Below are positions 1-5,718 of a stretch of DNA of 16,955 bases, one piece after another; the stretch's first letter is position 1, and every line of letters starts with the position of its first letter. The notes under the pieces are model-generated. The model was given only the letters and a program-made list of their open reading frames with translations. It did no database searches and was not told the origin of the DNA. The DNA lies in NCBI GenBank assembly GCA_034432095.1, contig DAOUCV010000005.1, positions 1-16,955 of the forward strand. Direction: 5' to 3'. The DNA is from DAOUCV01 sp034432095. GTDB taxonomy: Bacteria; Chloroflexota; Dehalococcoidia; Dehalococcoidales; UBA2162. The position numbers and the translations under genes are program-made.

Positions 1-20
1 GGTCCATACATCCTCCTTTT
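1..20 (-). other. Probable start of a divergent gene (cut by left edge)
   Basis: On the minus strand an AAGGAGG Shine-Dalgarno (plus positions 13-19) lies 5 nt ahead of an ATG at 7-5. This is the typical layout of a translation start, so a gene transcribed leftward, divergent from the PaaX-type regulator, probably begins here. Only two codons (Met-Asp) are inside the window, so nothing can be said about its product. A chance SD/ATG combination is possible. Confidence 0.45.
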
Positions 21-59
21 TTTCAGAAGGATGTAATATCCCAGTCCAGTTTTGAACCA

Positions 60-107
60 TTAACAGTCTAACTTTCAAGCGTTAACAGTCTAATTTTGAA
101 AAATTAG
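60..107. promoter_or_regulatory. Direct repeats and palindrome upstream of paaX-like gene, candidate operator
   Basis: TTAACAGTCTAA occurs twice, at 60-71 and 82-93, so the copies are 22 bp apart, about two helical turns on the same DNA face. Overlapping the second copy is a palindrome with perfect 8-bp arms, CTAATTTT (90-97) and AAAATTAG (100-107), separated by two bases. The block lies between the divergent start at the left edge and the promoter at 129-157. It is a plausible binding region for the adjacent PaaX-type regulator, but it does not match the TGATTC/GAATCA-type site known for enterobacterial PaaX. Confidence 0.5.
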
Positions 108-128
108 TAAGAAAGCGCCAGTAGTATA

Positions 129-157
129 TTGACAAGAACGCCTAATCTGGTTATATT
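129..157 (+). promoter_or_regulatory. Sigma-70 promoter of the paaX-bzd operon
   Basis: TTGACA at 129-134, a 17-nt spacer and TATATT at 152-157 match the housekeeping consensus at 11 of 12 positions. Transcription should begin near 163-165, giving a leader of about 27 nt before the ATG at 191. That leader has no recognisable Shine-Dalgarno, so the first gene may be translated weakly while the downstream genes have strong sites. Confidence 0.75.
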
Positions 158-190
158 TTAAATAGCGAAAATTAAACGGCATATAAAAAA

Positions 191-1051
191 ATGATATATA
201 AGACTGTAGGCTCACGAAGACGTACAATCCGTCCGCAGTCAGCGATGCTGACCCTTTACGGGGACTATCTTCTTAATCGAAGAGATGAGGTTGGAATCGG
301 GAGCCTGATAACACTGTTTGGCAACTTTGGCTTATCTGAGCAAGCAGTAAGGTCGGCAGTATCGCGGATGTGCCGTGCCGGACTATTGAAGGTCAGAAAC
401 AAAGGCCGAAAGAGCTACTATTCGCTGACCGAGAGCGGGCACAACTTGCTTACCAAAGGAGCGCAGCGTATCTTCGTACGAAAGAACACCACCTGGGACG
501 GGACCTGGAATATTGTAACCTATTCTATTCCTGAGCAGGAGCGAAAGACGAGGGACACGCTACGCCGCGAGCTAGTCTGGATGGGCTATGGGGTACTGGG
601 AGGGGCTACGATGATTTCACCCTATGATTTGACCCAGGAAGTGATGGAACTGGCGACAAAGCTTGGCGTCATTGAGCATATTCAAATCTTTCAGGCCAGA
701 CAGCGGGGCCTTACCGATGCGAAGAAAGTAGTCGCCGCATGCTGGGACCTGGGCCGGATACATGAGAAGTACGCCAGTTTTATGGCGGAATACCAGCCAA
801 GGTTTGAGAACTGGCTGCGGCGTCTTCGGGCTGGCGAGTCTATCGACGCCAGCGAGTACTTTGTGGAAAGGTTTGCCCTGATTCACCAATACCGCAAGTT
901 ACCGTTTTATGACCCGGACTTACCCGCTGAACTGTTACCTGAGGACTGGTTACGGCCCCGGGCAGCAGCCCTGTTCCAGGAATACCATGACCTGCTTACT
1001 GAAAAAGCCAATGAGTATTTTGATTCCGTGCTGGAAGCATATGACACATAG
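191..1051 (+). CDS. PaaX-family transcriptional regulator
   Basis: This 286-aa protein looks like a full-length PaaX-type repressor (family length about 280-310 aa). Residues 15-85 form the characteristic winged helix: RPQSAMLTLYGDYLL, the IGSLITLFG segment, GLSEQAVRSAVSRM as recognition region, and a SYYSLTESG wing. The C-terminal two thirds match the PaaX effector/dimer region. Known PaaX proteins repress phenylacetate catabolism and respond to phenylacetyl-CoA; here the gene lies 15 nt ahead of an aryl-CoA reductase operon, so an aromatic acyl-CoA effector is a reasonable inference. The ATG at 191 gives the full winged helix but has no clear Shine-Dalgarno; a later ATG at 245 would cut into the domain. 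It probably autoregulates the whole operon through repeats at 60-107. Confidence 0.85.
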   Translation: MIYKTVGSRRRTIRPQSAMLTLYGDYLLNRRDEVGIGSLITLFGNFGLSEQAVRSAVSRMCRAGLLKVRNKGRKSYYSLTESGHNLLTKGAQRIFVRKNTTWDGTWNIVTYSIPEQERKTRDTLRRELVWMGYGVLGGATMISPYDLTQEVMELATKLGVIEHIQIFQARQRGLTDAKKVVAACWDLGRIHEKYASFMAEYQPRFENWLRRLRAGESIDASEYFVERFALIHQYRKLPFYDPDLPAELLPEDWLRPRAAALFQEYHDLLTEKANEYFDSVLEAYDT

Positions 1052-1066
1052 GCTAAGGAGTGATGA

Positions 1067-2224
1067 ATGGAAGCATCAGAAATACTAAAACAGTTCAAGG
1101 ACATCTGGCAATTACGGCATGAGTATGCCAAGGACTGGAAGAAGAAAACAGGAGGGAAGGTAATTGGCGGCATGTGCACCTATGTACCGGAGGAACTTCT
1201 CTATGCGGCAAATATCCTTCCTGTTCGCATTCTGGGTGGGCATGAGCCGCCTACCCTCGCGACGCCACACATGTTTGATATGTGGTGCCCTTTCTCCCGC
1301 GACTGTCTGAATCAAGGACTGAAGGGGAAATACAACGACTACCTGGATGGACTGATAGAATCCAACGCCTGTCTCCATCTACGCCAGGCATTTGGTGCCT
1401 GGGAAATCCACATACCAACCCCCTGGACCTACTGGTTCGTCATGCCCAATGCCGTGCGCAGTCCGAGAGCCAAGACCTTTCTGCGAGGAGAGTTAGCGGC
1501 ATTCAAAGAAGCCCTTGAGAAATTTACTGGGGAAACCATCACTGACGAGGACATAGATAGGGGCATAGACATCATGAATACCAACCGGCGCCTGATGAAG
1601 CAGGTCTATGAATTCCGCAAGCAGGATACCCCGCCCATCACCGGCACCGAAGCCATGACGATGGTCTGGGCAAGCCAACTGATGGACAAAAGAGAGCACA
1701 ACGAGTTACTAAGGCAACTACTTGAGGCACTTCCTAACCGCAAACTTGAGCGAGAAACAGGAGTCCGGCTGATGATTGTCGGTAGCGAGAACGATGACCG
1801 GGAGTTCTTACAGATGGTGGAATCAATAGGCGCCACCTTCGTCATTGAAGACCACTGCACTGGCTCAAGATACTTCTGGGATGAAGTCATTCCGGAGAAG
1901 GACCGGCTTCAGGCTATTGCCAACCGCTACTGTGACCGTATCCCCTGTCCCAACAAGGATTGGGGAATAGAGGACTGTTCCAGAAAGCGCTTCCCCCATA
2001 TCCTTCAGTTAGCACGTGACTTCCGGGTTCAGGGGGTAATACTGACCCAGCAGAAATTTTGCGACCCTCATGAGCTTGATATCCCAAGCCTGAGGCGGTA
2101 CCTCGAAGGCAACAATATCCCTTGTTACTTCCTCGAATTTGAGGTCACTGTCCCTGTAGGACAGTTCCGCATCCGGGTGGAGGCATTCATCGAGCAGATA
2201 CTTGCCGAGGAATTGTTTGCCTAG
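1067..2224 (+). CDS. bzdN: Benzoyl-CoA reductase (BzdN/BcrC-like) Fe-S catalytic subunit
   Basis: A 385-aa member of the 2-hydroxyacyl-CoA dehydratase component D / BcrC-BzdN family, close to the usual 380-385 aa of BcrC and BzdN. The N-terminal GGMCTYVPEELLYAANILPVR segment (Cys37), the WCPFSR motif (Cys74, with Cys80 nearby) and KFCDPHE (Cys332) are at the positions where family members bind a [4Fe-4S] cluster. With the BzdO-like subunit it would form the core that reduces the aromatic ring of a bound aryl-CoA. A good Shine-Dalgarno (AAGGAG) precedes the ATG, 15 nt after the regulator's stop. A dehydratase HgdB role is the alternative, but the two different ATPase genes downstream favour a reductase. 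Substrate (benzoyl-CoA or a substituted analogue) cannot be fixed from sequence. Confidence 0.8.
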   Translation: MEASEILKQFKDIWQLRHEYAKDWKKKTGGKVIGGMCTYVPEELLYAANILPVRILGGHEPPTLATPHMFDMWCPFSRDCLNQGLKGKYNDYLDGLIESNACLHLRQAFGAWEIHIPTPWTYWFVMPNAVRSPRAKTFLRGELAAFKEALEKFTGETITDEDIDRGIDIMNTNRRLMKQVYEFRKQDTPPITGTEAMTMVWASQLMDKREHNELLRQLLEALPNRKLERETGVRLMIVGSENDDREFLQMVESIGATFVIEDHCTGSRYFWDEVIPEKDRLQAIANRYCDRIPCPNKDWGIEDCSRKRFPHILQLARDFRVQGVILTQQKFCDPHELDIPSLRRYLEGNNIPCYFLEFEVTVPVGQFRIRVEAFIEQILAEELFA

Positions 2225-2251
2225 AATCCCATTAAATTAAAGGGGGGGAAG

Positions 2252-3571
2252 ATGGCAAAATACAAAACTAAGGGTTTAGATTGTTGGCAGAGAGCCAAGG
2301 AGTTAAGGGTCAAGTATTACCAAGACTATGCTGAGGCACACGACCGTGGCGCTCTCCGTTGGGAGGGTGGTGCCTGGATGTTCGATGCTGTTCCTCAGTC
2401 ACTCGAGGGTGAGATCCATGTACTAACTGAGGAGCCCTACGGAGCCAGCGTTGGGGCCAATCCCAAACTCCAGGTGAGGTATCAGGAAGCCGCCGAGGGC
2501 AAGTGGGGCTGCGCTCGAGATTTGTGCGCTTATCTGCGTAACTACTGGGGTTCCATCCTGCTCAACGAATATGCCTTCGGTGGGGAATGGCCCAAGTCGG
2601 ACTTTATCTTCCAGAACCATATCTGCTGCTCGCACGCCAAGTGGCTCCAGGTAGCTGACGAAATCGCTGGTGGCGATATCCCGTTCTTCTGTTTCGATGT
2701 TGGCGTCGGTGCTTATGATAAAATAGGCGAACGCCAGATAAGGTACGTGGTAGACCAGCTCCACGATGGAATTGAGTTCCTGGAGAAACATACCGGACGG
2801 AAGTTCAGTGATGAGAAGCTAATTCAGAACGTTAAAAACACCTATGATTCCTGTTGCTACTGGGCAAAGACCTGCGAACTTAACCAGGCTGTCCCAGCTC
2901 CACTGGACGAAAAGACGATGTTCTCCCTGTACGTGCTGGGATGCCTGGAGAAATCCAACCCCGACTTTGCCCATTTCTATAAATACGAGCTCTACCCGGA
3001 GGTAAAAGACCGGGTAGCCAATCAGATTGCGGCTGTAGCTAATGAGCAGTGCCGGGTGATAACAGATACTCAACCACCCTGGGGCTTCCTAAGGGTATAC
3101 CGGTATCTGGAGCAGTATGGAGTGGTCGCCGTAGCCAACCTCTACACCAATTCCCTCATCGGCTGGTGGACACACGATGATAAGGGGAACCTGGTGCCCT
3201 ATCCCACTCTTGAGGAGCAGGGAATAACCATTAAGGACCGAGACCATGCCCTGTGGTTGCTGGTAGAGGGCGAACTTAAGGGCAAGTTAGAGTGGGCGCA
3301 ATTCTACGGAGCAAAGTACAAGAACTATTTTGTCACGAAAATAGCCCGGCAGTGGAAGTGCGACGCCGCGATAATCCACCTTAACCGCGGCTGCGAAGGA
3401 ACCGCCCAACACCAGATGGAGATGAAGATAGCTCTACAAAACATGGGGCTGCCGGTGCTCACCTTTGAAGGCAATATGGCCGACGAAAGGGAGTTTGACG
3501 AGGCTCGAACCTACAGGCTTATCGACCTTTTCGTTCGTGAGACTCTCGGGCTAAAGAAGGTAACTGATTAA
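2252..3571 (+). CDS. bzdO: Benzoyl-CoA reductase (BzdO/BcrB-like) Fe-S catalytic subunit
   Basis: This 439-aa protein has the length of BcrB/BzdO (about 438-448 aa) and belongs to the same dehydratase/reductase superfamily as the preceding gene. Cysteine candidates for the cluster are Cys87 and Cys92 (WGCARDLCAY), Cys125/126 (NHICCSHAK) and Cys381 in the well conserved HLNRGCEG motif near the C-terminus. It would pair with the 385-aa subunit to form the aryl-CoA and cluster binding heterodimer in the cytoplasm. The start at 2252 follows a run AAGGGGGGGAAG that can act as a Shine-Dalgarno, 27 nt after the previous stop. No frameshift or missing segment is seen. HgdA-type dehydratase alpha subunit is the main alternative and is less likely given gene order and size. 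Confidence 0.8.
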   Translation: MAKYKTKGLDCWQRAKELRVKYYQDYAEAHDRGALRWEGGAWMFDAVPQSLEGEIHVLTEEPYGASVGANPKLQVRYQEAAEGKWGCARDLCAYLRNYWGSILLNEYAFGGEWPKSDFIFQNHICCSHAKWLQVADEIAGGDIPFFCFDVGVGAYDKIGERQIRYVVDQLHDGIEFLEKHTGRKFSDEKLIQNVKNTYDSCCYWAKTCELNQAVPAPLDEKTMFSLYVLGCLEKSNPDFAHFYKYELYPEVKDRVANQIAAVANEQCRVITDTQPPWGFLRVYRYLEQYGVVAVANLYTNSLIGWWTHDDKGNLVPYPTLEEQGITIKDRDHALWLLVEGELKGKLEWAQFYGAKYKNYFVTKIARQWKCDAAIIHLNRGCEGTAQHQMEMKIALQNMGLPVLTFEGNMADEREFDEARTYRLIDLFVRETLGLKKVTD

Positions 3572-3594
3572 TACAAAGCTAAGGGGAGATAGTA

Positions 3595-4422
3595 ATGATA
3601 GTCGCAGGAATAGATGTCGGTGGGAAAAATGTACATATTGTCATCACCAAGAACGGTGACATACTGGCGAAAGCCGGGGCGCCATCCGGCATAAACAAGG
3701 CTGAAGCGGCTGAAAAGGTGTATGACGAAGCCCTGAAACAAGCCGGGCTGACGCGGAAAGACGTCAGACGGGTAGTAGCTACCGGCAGCTCTGGGCAGAG
3801 GGTTGCTTTTGCCAATGGTGTTATTCCGGATGCGGCTGCTGATGCTAGAGGCGTGATAAGACTCATCCCTTCAGCACGAACCGTCATCGATGTCGGCGCC
3901 GAGGAAGGTCGGGCAATAAAAATTAGTCCCGAGGGAAAGGTCCTTGACTTTGCTATCAATGAGAAGTGCGCCGCGGGCACTGGCACCTTTGTTGACACCA
4001 TGGCACGAGCTCTGGAGATATCCGTAGAAGAAATGGCTAAAATATCACTTCAGTCCACAAAGTCTATCCCAATGAATGCCCAGTGCGCCGTCTTCGGGGA
4101 ATCTGAGGTGGTCTCTCTAATTCACCAGAAGACGCCAAAACAGGACATCGCCCGTGCTGTCCATGATGCCATAGCCGGCAGGATTGGCTCTGTAGCTCGC
4201 ATTGTCGGTCTGGAGAATGATGTCGTCATAGTCGGGGGGGTGGCTAAGAATACCGGGTTTGTGGAGTCTTTGAAGAGAGACCTAGGTGTAGAAGTGAAAG
4301 TGCCGAACGACCCTGATTTCGTCGGCGCCTTGGGTGCGGCCGCCGCCGCGGCGGCTGGAGTACTTGGGGAAGAGGTGAAAGCCAGGGTTGTAGAAAAAGA
4401 GACAATCGAAGAAGGCAAGTAA
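3595..4422 (+). CDS. bzdP: Benzoyl-CoA reductase activator ATPase (BzdP/BcrD-like)
   Basis: A 275-aa BadF/BadG/BcrA/BcrD ATPase (ASKHA fold). Seen in the sequence: phosphate-1 motif GIDVGGKNVH (residues 5-14), phosphate-2 region VIDVGAEEGR (97-106), and the two cluster-ligand motifs NEKCAAGTG (Cys125) and NAQCAVFGES (Cys164), followed by VIVGGVAKN. In this family each subunit gives two cysteines to one [4Fe-4S] cluster shared across the dimer, and ATP hydrolysis drives low-potential electron transfer to the catalytic subunits. The VGAEEGR version of the phosphate-2 motif, in place of GGQD, fits the BcrD-type subunit as I recall the family. The start has the Shine-Dalgarno AAGGGGAG. The C-terminus holds an alanine-rich run, common in this family. 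Confidence 0.8.
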   Translation: MIVAGIDVGGKNVHIVITKNGDILAKAGAPSGINKAEAAEKVYDEALKQAGLTRKDVRRVVATGSSGQRVAFANGVIPDAAADARGVIRLIPSARTVIDVGAEEGRAIKISPEGKVLDFAINEKCAAGTGTFVDTMARALEISVEEMAKISLQSTKSIPMNAQCAVFGESEVVSLIHQKTPKQDIARAVHDAIAGRIGSVARIVGLENDVVIVGGVAKNTGFVESLKRDLGVEVKVPNDPDFVGALGAAAAAAAGVLGEEVKARVVEKETIEEGK

Positions 4423-4444
4423 CAAATACTTATGAGGAGGCGCG

Positions 4445-5392
4445 ATGGTCGAGGCCAAGAGAATAGAACCTGAGAAAGCAGAATTCTGGAGATGGCCCGA
4501 AACATATTGGGTAAATCCAGCTATAGACTGGCATAAGGGGAAGTTTGTTACCGTAGGTGTTGATGTCGGTTCAGTTAGCTCCAAGTGTGTGATAATGGTT
4601 GATGGCGCTGTTTATGCCTATAGTAGTATGCGCACCGGCTCCGATAGTCCTGACAGCGCCTGGAAAGTGGTAAACTGGGCTCTAAAAGACACTGATATGA
4701 AGGTGGATAATTTTGACTATTGCATCGGGACCGGTTACGGAAGAGTGAATGTCCCGATGGCACAGCAGACGATAACCGAGATTGCCTGCCATGCCAGGGG
4801 AGCCAACTTCATGTATGGACCAGAGGTAAGAACCGTCCTAGACATGGGTGGTCAAGACTGCAAGGCCATCCGTTGTGATGACCGGGGTAAGGTTCTGAAG
4901 TTCATGATGAACGATAAGTGCGCGGCTGGCACCGGCCGGGGGATGGAGGTCTTTGCTGACCTCATCAGGGTACCTGTCTGGGAGATTGGCCCCCGTTCAT
5001 TCCAGACCCAGAAAGAGCCAGAAATGATAAGCAGCACCTGTGTGGTATTCGCTAAGAGCGAAGTCGTTGGCTTATTGCAGGAAGGCGTGCCTGAGAATGA
5101 AATCATGGCTGCTTACTGTGCGGCTATGGCCCACCGGATAGCAGAGCTACTGAACCGCCTTGGGATCGAGGAGAAATTTGCCATTACCGGTGGCATAGCT
5201 AAGAACGAAGGCGTGGTCAAGAGACTGGAGAAAGAGCTGGGGGTCAAGACTATGGACAGGGTCTGGTTTAACAAGGATATGCGCACATCAAAGATCCCCT
5301 TTGACACCATGGTTGCTGGAGCCATAGGTGCCGCTCTCTTCGCTCAGGCAATGCTGGAAAGAGGCAGGGTGAAGAGCGCCAGAAAGGCTTAA
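4445..5392 (+). CDS. bzdQ: Benzoyl-CoA reductase activator ATPase (BzdQ/BcrA-like)
   Basis: A 315-aa second ASKHA ATPase of the same family, with about 35 extra N-terminal residues before the phosphate-1 motif GVDVGSVSSK (38-47). The phosphate-2 motif is VLDMGGQD (131-138), and cluster-ligand motifs are NDKCAAGTGR (Cys159) and STCVVFAKSEV (Cys199); FAITGGIAKN follows. The length is near that of Azoarcus BzdQ and much shorter than Thauera BcrA (about 436 aa), which points to the Azoarcus (bzd) subtype. It should form a heterodimeric activator with the preceding ATPase; two unlike ATPases are a hallmark of reductases, whereas dehydratase activators are homodimers. The ATG at 4445 has a strong GAGGAGG site. 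Confidence 0.8.
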   Translation: MVEAKRIEPEKAEFWRWPETYWVNPAIDWHKGKFVTVGVDVGSVSSKCVIMVDGAVYAYSSMRTGSDSPDSAWKVVNWALKDTDMKVDNFDYCIGTGYGRVNVPMAQQTITEIACHARGANFMYGPEVRTVLDMGGQDCKAIRCDDRGKVLKFMMNDKCAAGTGRGMEVFADLIRVPVWEIGPRSFQTQKEPEMISSTCVVFAKSEVVGLLQEGVPENEIMAAYCAAMAHRIAELLNRLGIEEKFAITGGIAKNEGVVKRLEKELGVKTMDRVWFNKDMRTSKIPFDTMVAGAIGAALFAQAMLERGRVKSARKA

Positions 5393-5403
5393 GAAAGCGA
5401 TAA

Positions 5404-5718
5404 GTGATAGCTAATTACGGGTTCAAAGACGGCTCGGGTGACTGGTTTGTTATTGTTGATACCGACCGGTGCAACGGGTGTGGCAGGTGTGTCGAAGCCT
5501 GCCCGGCAAATGTGCTTGAAGTTGGTGACGACGAGTTTGACCCCTTCCGTGAAGAACCGGTACTGAAGGTGAGAGAAGAAGAACGCAAGAAGGTAAGGTA
5601 TAGTTGTGCCCCTTGCCGTCCCGGTTTTGGCCAGGAACCTCCACCCTGCGTTGTTGCCTGCGAGACTCAGGCTATTTCCCATTCCGAGGGATGGAAAGTC
5701 CTGTACGGTAAAGAGTGA
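5404..5718 (+). CDS. bzdM: Two-cluster ferredoxin (BzdM-like)
   Basis: This 104-aa protein starts with GTG at 5404, 11 nt after the ATPase stop, without a strong Shine-Dalgarno, so translational coupling is likely. The first cluster motif is Cys23-x2-Cys26-x2-Cys29-x3-Cys33-Pro. The second is a CxxC-x10-CxxxC arrangement in the C-terminal half (YSCAPC ... CVVACE), longer-looped than in clostridial 2[4Fe-4S] ferredoxins. In bzd and bcr operons such a ferredoxin is the direct electron donor to the reductase activator, and the position between the ATPases and the large flavoprotein supports that role. Its stop codon overlaps the next start (GTGA). Confidence 0.8.
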   Translation: MIANYGFKDGSGDWFVIVDTDRCNGCGRCVEACPANVLEVGDDEFDPFREEPVLKVREEERKKVRYSCAPCRPGFGQEPPPCVVACETQAISHSEGWKVLYGKE

